This document shows, piece by piece, positions 1 to 10,075 of a DNA stretch of 64,000 bases; within the stretch, counting starts at the first letter, position 1, and every line of letters begins with the position of its first letter. Source of the stretch: an alpha proteobacterium SCGC AAA028-C07 (GTDB lineage Bacteria > Pseudomonadota > Alphaproteobacteria > Pelagibacterales > Pelagibacteraceae); NCBI GenBank assembly GCA_000419465.1, contig ATTB01000004.1:1-64000 (forward strand), read 5' to 3'. The translations under genes and the position numbers were made by a program. The notes beneath the pieces are model-generated. The model was not told the origin of the DNA, did not search any database, and saw nothing but the letters and a program-made list of their open reading frames with translations.

Positions 1-1
1 A

Positions 2-574
2 AAGGGATTGCTATTACCTCCTGGACTTTCTTTTAATGCTGTAAGTCAAAAAGCTTTAGAGGCTCATAAAAAATGTACGATGCAAAAATCATATTGGGAT
101 TGGAAGCCTATACTTGCAAGTAATAAAGATGGAGCATTTCCATACACTCCACCTACAAATATGTTTTTTGGTCTAGATGAAGCAATCGATATGTTAAATG
201 AAGAGGGATTAGAAAATGTTTTTAAACGTCATGCAAGATTAGCAGAGGCTACAAGAGTGGCTGTTAAAGCTTGGGGCCTTGAAATTTTAGCTAAAAATCC
301 GGATGAATATTCAAACACTATTACTGCAGTTTTACTTCCGCAGGGACATGATTCAGACAATCTTCGAAAAATTATTTATGATGAATATAATATGTCTTTG
401 GGAATGGGCTTAAATAAAGTGAAGGGGAAAGTATTTAGAATAGGTCACCTTGGAGATTTTAATGAGCTGATGTTGTCTGGAACTTTAGCTGGCGTTGAAC
501 TTGGGCTTAGAAAAGCAAAAATTCCACACAAACCAGGTGGACTAATGGCTGCTATAGATTATCTCGCAAAATAA
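2..574 (+). CDS. Aminotransferase class V, serine-glyoxylate type (5' truncated by window edge)
   Basis: PLP-dependent class V aminotransferase, most like serine--glyoxylate or alanine--glyoxylate aminotransferases. The frame is already open at the window edge and reads KGLLLPPGL, matching the family segment SQKGLMLPPG in which the Lys binds PLP. That Lys codon would be bases 2-4. The TTG at base 8 used by the ORF track is therefore internal and the real start lies upstream of the window. About 190 C-terminal residues remain, roughly half of a 390-residue family member, including the small domain (GLGLNKVKGKVFRIGHLGD-like region). The serine/glyoxylate substrate is inferred from the motif match and would fit the C1/glycine metabolism encoded nearby. 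Confidence 0.82.
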   Translation, partial: KGLLLPPGLSFNAVSQKALEAHKKCTMQKSYWDWKPILASNKDGAFPYTPPTNMFFGLDEAIDMLNEEGLENVFKRHARLAEATRVAVKAWGLEILAKNPDEYSNTITAVLLPQGHDSDNLRKIIYDEYNMSLGMGLNKVKGKVFRIGHLGDFNELMLSGTLAGVELGLRKAKIPHKPGGLMAAIDYLAK

Positions 575-614
575 CCTTCGATCAGCCAACCTTAAATTTA
601 ATTGTTAGCAGCTA

Positions 615-1181
615 CTATTTATTAACTAAAAATTTAATTACTTCATTAACATTTTCATCTGGTGGAAAAACTGGATAAAAATATTTTAAGATTTTATTAT
701 CACTTAATATCAAAGTAATTCTTTTTACTAATTTTAAATCTTTTACTTGAAAAATAGGTAATTTTAATTGATTAGCAAATTCAAGCTTTTCATCAGATAA
801 AACTTCATAAGGCAGATTTAACCTTTTCGCCATTTCTTTTTGATACTCACTCGTTTGTGACGATAGCCCAAAAATATTATTAACGTTTAACTTTTTAAGT
901 GCATTAAAATTATCTCTAAAAGAACATGATTGAGGCGTGCATCCTCTCGCACCTGGTATGTTATCCCAATTGTCAGGTAGGGGTTTATCAGGTTGACCGG
1001 TCATTGGATAAATATAAATAATTGTTAAACCCTTTATCTCAGATAAATCTACTAATGTGTCAGCAGTGGATTTAAGTTTGATTAGTTTAATAATATAATT
1101 ATTTAAATGATTTAAGTTTTCCTCCCCCTTTGGTGCTGGAATTTTAGACCAATCGATATTTGTTAAACTTTTTTGGTTCAA
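615..1181 (-). CDS. Peroxiredoxin (AhpC/TSA, BCP-like)
   Basis: Thiol peroxidase that would reduce H2O2 or organic peroxides in the cytoplasm. The motif PGARGCTPQSC places the likely peroxidatic Cys at residue 81 and a second Cys five residues later (C86). This is the atypical 2-Cys pattern of BCP-type peroxiredoxins. YPMTGQPDKPLP upstream fits the thioredoxin-fold strand before the active site. At 188 aa it is slightly longer than classical BCP (about 155). It lies 5 bases downstream of the DCC thiol oxidoreductase gene on the same strand, so the two are probably cotranscribed. Together with the neighbouring katG they form an oxidative-stress patch. Confidence 0.8.
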   Translation of the reverse strand: MNQKSLTNIDWSKIPAPKGEENLNHLNNYIIKLIKLKSTADTLVDLSEIKGLTIIYIYPMTGQPDKPLPDNWDNIPGARGCTPQSCSFRDNFNALKKLNVNNIFGLSSQTSEYQKEMAKRLNLPYEVLSDEKLEFANQLKLPIFQVKDLKLVKRITLILSDNKILKYFYPVFPPDENVNEVIKFLVNK

Positions 1182-1186
1182 GCGTT

Positions 1187-1543
1187 TTACCGATTTAAAT
1201 ATTTACTCTTTAAATATAAAGGAAGCGCCACAATTTCATAAGCAATATAAAAAATTGGGTATACAATAGGATTTCTCAATATTTTTGCAAGAATTCTTAA
1301 ATAATTTATTTCTTCCCAAATAATAAGAAAAGCTTTTGCACCCACAACCAAATGTCCATGTACTGAAGCATGCATTCGTCTCATTAACTGATCTTTGGTT
1401 TTTTTTGTCTCGATATAAGCTTTAATGTTGTCATTGATATCCACCCACTCAAAAAGGGGGTTTTTAATTTTTTTTTTATAATAATTAATTTCGCAGTTAC
1501 AAATAGAGCAAGATTGGTTGTAATAAATTTTAATAATTTGCAT
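1187..1543 (-). CDS. DCC-family thiol-disulfide oxidoreductase (DUF393)
   Basis: Small 118-aa protein with an N-terminal CxxC (SCSICN, Cys12 and Cys15) followed by a basic stretch. This is the layout of the DCC family (usual motif D-x-x-C-x-x-C). HGHLVVGAKAFLIIWE in the middle matches the family's G-x-x-A pattern before the hydrophobic helices. DCC proteins are predicted thioredoxin-fold redox proteins with no defined substrate. It is the first gene of a two-gene unit with the peroxiredoxin and diverges from katG across a 120-base gap. The overlapping ORF 1384-1566 is a shadow. Confidence 0.72.
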   Translation of the reverse strand: MQIIKIYYNQSCSICNCEINYYKKKIKNPLFEWVDINDNIKAYIETKKTKDQLMRRMHASVHGHLVVGAKAFLIIWEEINYLRILAKILRNPIVYPIFYIAYEIVALPLYLKSKYLNR

Positions 1544-1633
1544 AAATAGGATTTTATCTGCGTCATTTTATAACAAACGGACTAAACCTAAAGTAGAAAT
1601 AAACATATTGTTTACTTAACTTTCTAACTTTAA

Positions 1634-3835
<2,202 letters not shown>

Positions 3836-3949
3836 AATTTTAATTACTCCTTTATTAGCCCATTTTAGATTTGCTAGAAATTTATAGCATTTATAAAAAT
3901 TATATTTTAGAAGATTTAAAGACAAAACAGCCATGAAAGGATGGAACAA

Positions 3950-4144
3950 ATGTTAAGATCTATGGAAAAAATATGGGCCAGAGCTACTGGTCATTTAATG
4001 GGCAGCACGGATAGTGATAAACCAGATGTACCTATTTTAACTTTACGAGAAGCACGTATTGCTTTGTACCTTAAAACATTTTGGACTGTGATTCATGTGA
4101 TCACCTGTGTGTTTATTATCGCAAATGTGATTAGGCATTGGTAG
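3950..4144 (+). CDS. Small single-pass membrane protein
   Basis: About 64 aa (67 in the ORF track), with a basic N-terminus (SMEKIWARATGHLMG), a conserved-looking LREARIALYLKTFWTVIHV stretch, and one C-terminal transmembrane helix ending in RHW. AAAGG at 3936-3940 lies 9 bases before the ATG at 3950 but directly abuts the ATG at 3941, so I prefer 3950. It sits downstream of katG and 32 bases before another small membrane protein. Function unknown. Confidence 0.6.
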   Translation: MLRSMEKIWARATGHLMGSTDSDKPDVPILTLREARIALYLKTFWTVIHVITCVFIIANVIRHW

Positions 4145-4176
4145 ATAAAATTTAATAACTTAACTTTGGAGAAATC

Positions 4177-4401
4177 ATGAACTTTATAAAAAAATATCTA
4201 AAATGGGTGAGCACAGCCTTTGTATTAAGTGGGATATTTCTAACTAATTTAAACATCTATCCACTTAATATATTTTTACATGGTATGGGCGCAGCAGGTT
4301 GGACGTTTGCTGGATATGTAAACAAGGATAGAGCATTAATGGTAAATTTTGGAATACAAATTCCACTGTTTGCTTTAGGTTATGCAAAACTATTTTTTTA
4401 A
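4177..4401 (+). CDS. Small two- to three-helix membrane protein
   Basis: 74-aa hydrophobic protein beginning MNFIKKYLKWVSTAFVLSG, with a good GGAGA ribosome binding site seven bases upstream. There are two or three predicted membrane helices, with a Gly-rich turn (LHGMGAAGWTFAGYVNKDR) between them. Its stop codon overlaps the start of the next small gene (TAATG). I do not recognise a named family with certainty. Confidence 0.6.
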   Translation: MNFIKKYLKWVSTAFVLSGIFLTNLNIYPLNIFLHGMGAAGWTFAGYVNKDRALMVNFGIQIPLFALGYAKLFF

Positions 4402-4520
4402 TGATTAAAAAAGATTTATTTAAAATAATTGATTATATTATCAAAAGACCTAAGACGGTTGTGATTGTATTAGTGCTAATTGCACTGTCACCCTTATTTA
4501 TAAATTTAATAAAGTTTTAA
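4401..4520 (+). CDS. 39-aa putative membrane peptide
   Basis: Too short for the ORF track. ATG at 4401 overlaps the preceding TAA (TAATG), which suggests translational coupling. The product has a basic amphipathic N-terminus (MIKKDLFKIIDYIIKRPKT) followed by one hydrophobic helix (VVIVLVLIALSPLFINLI). The juxtaposition and membrane-like composition support a real gene. No function can be assigned. Confidence 0.42.
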   Translation: MIKKDLFKIIDYIIKRPKTVVIVLVLIALSPLFINLIKF

Positions 4521-4522
4521 TT

Positions 4523-4927
4523 TTATAGTTCGTCTTTATCAAGTTTGATGCCAAGAAATTTAGATCTTCTAAATTTCAAAATCACAATTGCTATAGCAAG
4601 AAGTAAGATTGCCCCTGCTTCATAAACAAGAGTGGATGGATCAATATCTTTTTTTTGTAATATAATTAACCTCGATAAAGCAGTGATTGAAATAAATAGG
4701 GGGTAAGTTAGACGAATTGTTTGCGTTCGCCAATAACTCGTCACCATTCCAATCACTTCTAAATAAATAAATAGTAATAATAAATCTGGCAGATTCACAT
4801 CGCGAATCTCAACCATGTGTTTAATTTCAAGAACGAAGGCAATGGACGTTGCAATCAAGATAGTCGATGCAAATACTAGCTGTAATTTTCTAAAAAAACT
4901 GACCATAAGATTACTTACCACTATCAT
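4523..4927 (-). CDS. PsiE-like phosphate-starvation-inducible membrane protein
   Basis: 134 aa with four predicted membrane helices. The segment LLLFIYLEVIGMVTSYW, followed by RLTYPLFISITALSRLIIL, matches the PsiE family core (an LFxxLE helix, then R-x-P-L-x-I-x-I-T-A-L-x-R). The biochemical role of PsiE is undefined; in enterobacteria the gene responds to phosphate limitation. No Pho box was recognised upstream. It ends 3 bases from the convergent 39-aa gene and is transcribed alone. Confidence 0.72.
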   Translation of the reverse strand: MIVVSNLMVSFFRKLQLVFASTILIATSIAFVLEIKHMVEIRDVNLPDLLLLFIYLEVIGMVTSYWRTQTIRLTYPLFISITALSRLIILQKKDIDPSTLVYEAGAILLLAIAIVILKFRRSKFLGIKLDKDEL

Positions 4928-4976
4928 TATTTAAGGTCTTTCAAAAACAAATAGATGATAGTAAATATTAAAAATA

Positions 4977-5114
4977 ATGACTCCGCTTATTACTATTATC
5001 TTATTAGTCTTTTCCATTGGTTTTCTAATGGCCATTGGTCTTGAAAAGCTTTGGTTAGTTATTGGTTTTTTTGTAACTCTTAGCGCTTATTTACATTTTT
5101 TCGGTGGAATTTAA
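4977..5114 (+). CDS. 45-aa putative membrane peptide
   Basis: Too short for the ORF track. ATG 4977 to TAA 5114 encodes MTPLITIILLVFSIGFLMAIGLEKLW followed by a second hydrophobic stretch (LVIGFFVTLSAYLHFF), giving two short membrane helices. It overlaps the GTG start of the next gene by 11 bases. The almost wholly hydrophobic composition and tight packing make it a plausible gene. Function unknown. Confidence 0.42.
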   Translation: MTPLITIILLVFSIGFLMAIGLEKLWLVIGFFVTLSAYLHFFGGI

Positions 5115-5346
5115 ATTTACAAAACCCAACGCCAAGGAAAATTTTAAAAAAATTACGCCAAGAAAAATTTTGGCTTTGTGGTTAGTAGTATCATTAGTAT
5201 TAACCATTCTAGCGCCTAAGATATTTGATCTTAAAGACTATAAGACTGATCAAATATTATTTACCGTACTTATTGTTAACTTCATCCTTATGCTACTAAT
5301 TGTTTATCTAGCAAAAACCTTAAAAGGCTCTGGTAAGATTAAATAA
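5104..5346 (+). CDS. Small two-helix membrane protein, unknown function
   Basis: 80 aa starting at GTG. A basic cytoplasmic N-terminus (KFTKPNAKENFKKITPRK) is followed by helices LALWLVVSLVLTILAPKIF and ILFTVLIVNFILMLLIVYLA. No ATG occurs before the first helix, so GTG is the best start, overlapping the preceding 45-aa gene by 11 bases. It converges on moaE with a 4-base gap. No family recognised. Confidence 0.55.
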   Translation: MEFKFTKPNAKENFKKITPRKILALWLVVSLVLTILAPKIFDLKDYKTDQILFTVLIVNFILMLLIVYLAKTLKGSGKIK

Positions 5347-5350
5347 TAAA

Positions 5351-5803
5351 TTATCTAATTTTTACCGAGGTTCCTTTAAGCCATTCAGACTTTTGATTTT
5401 TGTAATATTCTTTTTTCCAAATAGGTGCTCTAATTTTTATTTGTTCAATAAGATATCTAGATAATTGGTAGGCTTCAGATCTGTGCTTACAAGACACCGC
5501 AATTATAATAGAAGGCTTGCCTAAGGTTACATATCCTTTAGCATGCTCAATAAATACTTTTGCTTTTTTTAACTTAAATTTTTTTATTCCCTCAGTGTAA
5601 ATTTTTTTAAATGTTTTAATCACTAATCTATCGAATGCATCATAGGTAACGCCGGTGACGTTTTTATTATTGTTATTTTTTCTAATGTTTCCTACAAAAA
5701 AAATACTAGCTCCAGCATCAAAATCTTTAATAAATTTTTCTGCTCTTAATAAACTAATTATTTTTTTTGTTTTTTTTGGATCAATAATTGCAGCGTGAAA
5801 CAT
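5351..5803 (-). CDS. moaE: Molybdopterin synthase catalytic subunit MoaE
   Basis: Large subunit of molybdopterin synthase, which inserts two sulfurs into cyclic pyranopterin monophosphate using thiocarboxylated MoaD. Family landmarks seen are FVGNIRKNN near the N-terminus, FIEHAKGYVTLGKPSIIIAV (normally I-x-H-R-x-G-x-L), CKHRSEAYQLSRYLIE, and the catalytic-lysine region RAPIWKKEYY. 150 aa is the usual size. It is the last gene of moaA-moaC-moaD-moaE and its ATG overlaps the moaD stop (TAATG on the minus strand), as expected for a 1:1 complex. Confidence 0.94.
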   Translation of the reverse strand: MFHAAIIDPKKTKKIISLLRAEKFIKDFDAGASIFFVGNIRKNNNNKNVTGVTYDAFDRLVIKTFKKIYTEGIKKFKLKKAKVFIEHAKGYVTLGKPSIIIAVSCKHRSEAYQLSRYLIEQIKIRAPIWKKEYYKNQKSEWLKGTSVKIR

Positions 5804-6072
5804 TAACCTCCTCCAATAGGTGGAATAATTGAAATCATTTTGTCTTTATTTAAGACGTAGGAATCATTGACTATTTCATCACGCTCTGAACAAAAAGCGG
5901 ATTTTTTAACAAGATCTTTATAAGCTTTATTACCTGAATATTTTTCTTCTATAATTTCAATTAATTTATTTCTTATATTTTTAACTTTTGCGTTTTTAGT
6001 AAAATTAATTTGCAAAACGGAAGAGCGAAAAATATCCTTACAATTACCAAATAATTTTATTTTGATTTTCAT
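5803..6072 (-). CDS. moaD: Molybdopterin synthase sulfur-carrier subunit MoaD
   Basis: Ubiquitin-like sulfur carrier of 89 aa. The C-terminus ends PPIGGG, providing the terminal Gly-Gly that is adenylated and converted to a thiocarboxylate. The body has the ThiS/MoaD pattern (MKIKIKLFGNCKDIF at the start, NKDKMISIIPP at the end). Overlap with moaE and a 27-base gap to moaC support one operon. The activating MoeB-type enzyme is not in the window. Confidence 0.92.
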   Translation of the reverse strand: MKIKIKLFGNCKDIFRSSVLQINFTKNAKVKNIRNKLIEIIEEKYSGNKAYKDLVKKSAFCSERDEIVNDSYVLNKDKMISIIPPIGGG

Positions 6073-6099
6073 TCTTATAACAACTTCACTTAAGTCTTA

Positions 6100-6645
6100 T
6101 TAAAATAAATCCTGTAAAAATTCTGGCAAGCCATTAGGATTTACCCAGGTTCCTGATTTTCCACCCTGTTTAATTAATAAACGAATTCCATCAATTTTAA
6201 GATCGGGATTAACAATTTTACACAAATCGTAAATTGTAACTAACGCTGCATTAACACCCATTATTGCTTCCATCTCAACGCCAGTTTTTGCAAATGCAGC
6301 CACAACACAATAAGCATCCAATGAATAATCGTCAGCGTTTTGAATAATTTTCGTCGAACTGTAGTCAACGCTCAGCGGATGACAAAGAGGAATAATTTCA
6401 CTAGTTTTTTTTACCCCAAGGAGAGAAGCAACTTCCGCTAAAGAGATCGGATCTCCTTTTGGCATTTGTTTGTTTTGAATTAATTTAAAAGTTTTTTCAC
6501 CAACATAAATTTTACCCATGGCCAAAGCTTTTCGGTGTGTATTTTGTTTTTGCGACACATCCACCATATGGAAATTATTACTTGTAAAAATTTCCATCGC
6601 CCAATCTTTTAAAATACTTGTGTCTATAACTTTAAGATTTTTCAT
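6100..6645 (-). CDS. moaC: Cyclic pyranopterin monophosphate synthase MoaC
   Basis: Second enzyme of molybdenum cofactor synthesis, converting 3',8-cyclo-7,8-dihydro-GTP to cPMP. MoaC signatures are IPLCHPLSVDYSS, KTGVEMEAIMGVNAALVTIYD and the C-terminal RLLIKQGGKSG with catalytic Lys. At 181 aa it is slightly longer than the common 160, through an N-terminal extension (MKNLKVIDTSILKDWAMEIF). It overlaps moaA by one base. Confidence 0.95.
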   Translation of the reverse strand: MKNLKVIDTSILKDWAMEIFTSNNFHMVDVSQKQNTHRKALAMGKIYVGEKTFKLIQNKQMPKGDPISLAEVASLLGVKKTSEIIPLCHPLSVDYSSTKIIQNADDYSLDAYCVVAAFAKTGVEMEAIMGVNAALVTIYDLCKIVNPDLKIDGIRLLIKQGGKSGTWVNPNGLPEFLQDLF

Positions 6646-7634
6646 TATCCTCCAATAGATGCTAGATGCGGAGTAATTCCGGTGTTGCCCAATTCTAAAT
6701 AATGAGACTCTTTTTTGAAATTTAATTGAGCGTTAATCAAATCTTTAAGTTGAGGAATTTGCTCATCATTTTGCAATAGTGCTCTAAGTGATATCCCTGT
6801 ATCTCCAAACAAACACAATCTTAGATCTCCTTGCGCGGTAATTCTTAAACGATTACAGCTTTTACAAAAATCTTTCGAATATGGAGCTATAATGCCAAAT
6901 TTTCCTTTAAAATCTTTATGGATATAATTTTTAGAGGGCCCGGAATCAAAACCTGCGGTTTGATGAACCCATTCTTTTTTTAATAAATAATCTCTAAATA
7001 CATTTGCAGAGACATGGTATTTTTTAAAATAATCTAAATTATCTCCCGTTTGCATTAATTCAATATAACGAAAGTCTACATAGTTGATTTTTACAAATTG
7101 TTCCCACTTGTTAAAATCTTCCTCACTATCATTTACTCCTTTAAGCAAAACTGCATTAATTTTTATTTTTTTAAAATTATTTTCTTGTAAAAGCTTAAGA
7201 CCAGCTAAAATATCTTCAAGCTTGTCCATCCCGGTGATAAACTTAAATTTTTCTCTATCTAGACTATCAATACTAATATTAATTCCATCAATTTTTTCTT
7301 CCATTAAAGGTTTTGCAATTTGTTTTAAATTGTAACCATTTGTCGTCATTACTACTTTTTTAATTCCGGGAAGAGATTTTAAATTTTTAACTATATCTAT
7401 AAAGTCTTTTCGAACGGTAGGCTCACCACCTGTTAATCTAATTTTACAAACACCAAGCTCCGATAAGGCAATTCCAATTCTTCTAATTTCATCTATTGTT
7501 AAAAAAGTTTTTTTATTGTCTGGCTTTTTGTAACCATCAGGCAAACAGTAACCACATTTAAAATTACAAACGTCAGTAATTGAAATTCTAAAATAAGGAA
7601 AAGTTCTACCAAAATTATCTTTTAAATGAACCAT
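6645..7634 (-). CDS. moaA: GTP 3',8-cyclase MoaA (radical SAM)
   Basis: First enzyme of molybdenum cofactor synthesis. The N-terminal radical SAM motif is CNFKCGYC (Cys23, Cys27, Cys30), followed by RLTGGEPTVRKDF. The second [4Fe-4S] site is CKSCNRLRITAQGDLRLC near residue 260. The C-terminus ends SIGG, matching the terminal Gly-Gly tail needed for MoaA activity. 329 aa is typical. It is first in moaACDE and diverges from the sulfite dehydrogenase gene across 127 bases. No molybdenum-cofactor riboswitch structure was recognised in that gap. Confidence 0.96.
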   Translation of the reverse strand: MVHLKDNFGRTFPYFRISITDVCNFKCGYCLPDGYKKPDNKKTFLTIDEIRRIGIALSELGVCKIRLTGGEPTVRKDFIDIVKNLKSLPGIKKVVMTTNGYNLKQIAKPLMEEKIDGINISIDSLDREKFKFITGMDKLEDILAGLKLLQENNFKKIKINAVLLKGVNDSEEDFNKWEQFVKINYVDFRYIELMQTGDNLDYFKKYHVSANVFRDYLLKKEWVHQTAGFDSGPSKNYIHKDFKGKFGIIAPYSKDFCKSCNRLRITAQGDLRLCLFGDTGISLRALLQNDEQIPQLKDLINAQLNFKKESHYLELGNTGITPHLASIGG

Positions 7635-7761
7635 TTACTAGAGATTACAATCTATAATAACAAGATAGTCAAAAGGTTTTTTATTCAACCAAAAAGTGAA
7701 ACACAATTGTATTAAAAGGCATATATTATTTCTTATTAACTTAGCTTTGAGTCTCTAAATT

Positions 7762-8970
7762 ATGAAAAAAATTACAAACTCCAATAGAAGATCTTTTTTA
7801 ACAAGTTCAGCAGCTATTGCAGGTGTAGCGGCTATTTCATCTATTTCAAATTTTAATATTAATATTGCAAAAGCAGATCATGCTAGTGCAGCTCCTAAAG
7901 GGATCCCAGAATATATTAAATGGAAGAATCGAAATGCATTAATTATTCATACTGAGGGAACAATTGAAACTCATCGGGATATGATTGGAAATGGAATTAT
8001 TACTCCAATTGAAAATGTGTACATTAGAAATAATGTTAATTCCTTAAATGATCAACAAATAGGAAATAGACCTGATTGGAAATTAGAAGTACAGGGAGTT
8101 CAAAAACCAACAACATTCACATTAGCTGAGCTACAAAAAATGCCTCTGAAGATTACACCGATGGTTCTTCAATGCTCAGGAAATGGTCGTAAATTTTTTG
8201 CTCATGGTCCAAGTGGAACTAAGTGGGATACAGGTAGCGCAGCTTGTGTTATTTTTTCAGGAGTTTCAGTTAAGTATTTAGCAGAACTTTGCGGAGGACT
8301 TACTGCAGGAGCTAAATTTATAACAGGAACAGGTGCCGATGTACCAAAAGGAATTGATCCTAAAGAAGGGGCTGTTGAAAGATCAGTTCCAATTTCAACT
8401 TATGAAGATTGCTTATTAGCATGGGAAGTTAATGGAGTTCCAATTCAAAATGCACACGGTGGTCCGCTTAGATTGGTTGTGCCTGGATATTATGGAATAA
8501 ATAATATCAAACATGTTAATAAATTAGTCTTTGCAGATAAAGAGTCTGATTTTAAAATGATGTCCACTCGCTACCGAGTTTATAAAATTGGCAATAAAGC
8601 AACTGCTAATGACGGTACGTGCTGGGAGATGAACGTAAAAAGTTGGATTACTACACCACTTACTACAGCAAAAACTGGCAAAGTTGTGTTTACAGGCGTT
8701 GCATTTAGCAATGGTACTCCTTTAAAAGGAGTAGCTTTATCTTTTGATGAAGGAAAAAATTGGAAGGCTGCAAAATTTGTAGGCCCTAATCTTGGAAAGT
8801 TTGCTTGGAGACAATTTCAATTTGAGGCAAATTTAGAAAAAGGCAACTACACAGTTGCATCTCGAGCAACTGATGAAAAAGGATCACAACCTAAGTTAAG
8901 ATTTGAAAACAATGAAGGTTATTCTCATAATGGTTGGTTGGATCATAGTGTTAAAATTACAGTTGCATAA
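7762..8970 (+). CDS. sorA: SorA-type molybdenum sulfite dehydrogenase
   Basis: Periplasmic sulfite oxidase-family enzyme (SorA/SoxC group) oxidising sulfite to sulfate with a c-type cytochrome as acceptor. The N-terminus has a twin-arginine signal (NRRSFLTSSAAIAG), fitting export of a cofactor-loaded protein. The Mo-ligand Cys is residue 138 in LQCSGNGRKFF, and the family segment VPGYYGINNIKHV follows. The C-terminal dimerisation domain starts near residue 280. The PEYIKWKN...IENVYIRNN stretch is closer to SorA/SorT than to SoxC; that subfamily call is my inference. The next gene is a mono-haem cytochrome c overlapping its stop, and the surrounding moa/moe/mob genes supply the cofactor. Confidence 0.86.
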   Translation: MKKITNSNRRSFLTSSAAIAGVAAISSISNFNINIAKADHASAAPKGIPEYIKWKNRNALIIHTEGTIETHRDMIGNGIITPIENVYIRNNVNSLNDQQIGNRPDWKLEVQGVQKPTTFTLAELQKMPLKITPMVLQCSGNGRKFFAHGPSGTKWDTGSAACVIFSGVSVKYLAELCGGLTAGAKFITGTGADVPKGIDPKEGAVERSVPISTYEDCLLAWEVNGVPIQNAHGGPLRLVVPGYYGINNIKHVNKLVFADKESDFKMMSTRYRVYKIGNKATANDGTCWEMNVKSWITTPLTTAKTGKVVFTGVAFSNGTPLKGVALSFDEGKNWKAAKFVGPNLGKFAWRQFQFEANLEKGNYTVASRATDEKGSQPKLRFENNEGYSHNGWLDHSVKITVA

Positions 8971-9304
8971 TTTTTTAACTAAATTTAAGAAAATTTTTTT
9001 TAATTTTCTTCTAATATATTTTTTTTTGCAATTAAGTGTAAAGGCCAACCAAGACAAAATGATCTTAGGCCTTAAAATTTTTAATGAAAATGGAAACTGT
9101 GCAAGTTGTCATCAATTGGCTAAAGCAAAATCTGTAGGCGATATAGGTCCTAATTTAGATGATTTAAAACCAACCCAAGCTCAAGTGAAACAAGCTGTAA
9201 CAAATGGAATTGGGATTATGCCTGCATTTGGTAACGATAAAATATTAACACCACAAGAAATTGAGGCTGTGTCTTTTTATGTTGAAAAAGTTGCAGGAAA
9301 CTAA
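8963..9304 (+). CDS. Mono-haem cytochrome c, likely electron acceptor of SorA
   Basis: Small class I cytochrome c with one CASCH haem site and an axial Met in GIMPAFGND. The ORF track starts at 8903, deep inside sorA, and would put a poor leader first. A TTG at 8963 overlaps the sorA stop and gives a basic, hydrophobic signal peptide (FKKIFFNFLLIYFFLQLSVKA), so I prefer it (113 aa). Its position directly after sorA makes it a SorB/SoxD-like partner. The assignment rests on context because cytochrome c domains are poorly specific. Confidence 0.78.
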   Translation: MHNFLTKFKKIFFNFLLIYFFLQLSVKANQDKMILGLKIFNENGNCASCHQLAKAKSVGDIGPNLDDLKPTQAQVKQAVTNGIGIMPAFGNDKILTPQEIEAVSFYVEKVAGN

Positions 9305-10041
9305 AAAAATATTTTTAGACCTAAGCGTATTGCTACAAAGAGAACTAAAACTGAAGTTAAAATCGCAAGAATGTGAGATTTTAATATTTTTATATTAAGA
9401 AAATTTCCAAGTTGACCTCCTAAAAGAACTGTTAAAAATAAGTAAAGATAAGGCTGCAGTTCTAAAAAATTATCTAATTTTTGTATTTGTCCTAAAAATC
9501 CTGCGATAGAATTTATCAAAATAAATAAAGATGCAGCCACAACAATCTGCTTAGGTTGAGCAGCTTTTAAATTAAATAAAATAGGGGAAAGCAAAATTCC
9601 TCCGCCAATACCCACAATGCCAGATATCAACCCAATGCCAGCGCCGATTAAAATAGCCATAAAGAAAGGAATTTTTTTTATAATTTGTTTTTTTAATTGA
9701 TATTGGTTTGCTTGTAGAAACAGCAAAACACCACTTGTCATTAAGCAAAAAAACAATAAAATTTGAAAAAATTCTTTTGTAATCTGAAATATTCCACCAA
9801 TATAAGCCAAAGGTATGGAGCCTAAAAAATAAGGAGTTAAAAATTTTATATTTAAATTTCCGGCTCTCACATAATTAAAGCAATTTCCGGCTACAACAAT
9901 AATATTACAAATCAATGCTATTATTGGAATGTATAAATACTCAATATCAAAAATAGTTAATAATGCTAAATAAGAAGTTCCCCCACCAAATCCAACGCTT
10001 GCATAAATAGTTGCAATGCTAAAAAAAAGTATAGGTAGCAT
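9301..10041 (-). CDS. TauE/SafE-family sulfite/anion exporter
   Basis: 246-aa polytopic membrane protein, about seven to eight helices, with the two-repeat architecture of TauE/SafE transporters. The repeats begin ASVGFGGGTSYLALL and SGIVGIGGGILLSPIL. The family exports sulfite, sulfoacetate or related anions across the inner membrane. Placement directly beside a periplasmic sulfite dehydrogenase (convergent, overlapping its cytochrome gene by 4 bases) supports sulfite as cargo: export to the periplasm, then oxidation. This is a contextual inference, as the family has many substrates. Confidence 0.8.
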   Translation of the reverse strand: MLPILFFSIATIYASVGFGGGTSYLALLTIFDIEYLYIPIIALICNIIVVAGNCFNYVRAGNLNIKFLTPYFLGSIPLAYIGGIFQITKEFFQILLFFCLMTSGVLLFLQANQYQLKKQIIKKIPFFMAILIGAGIGLISGIVGIGGGILLSPILFNLKAAQPKQIVVAASLFILINSIAGFLGQIQKLDNFLELQPYLYLFLTVLLGGQLGNFLNIKILKSHILAILTSVLVLFVAIRLGLKIFF

Positions 10042-10075
10042 ATTTTTAATCTATATGTTTTAATATGGTAAATTT

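Noticed and set aside
8903-8962. Upstream start of the cytochrome c ORF given in the track
   Set aside because: It lies within sorA and puts unrelated residues before the signal peptide. TTG 8963 gives a proper secretion signal at the sorA stop.
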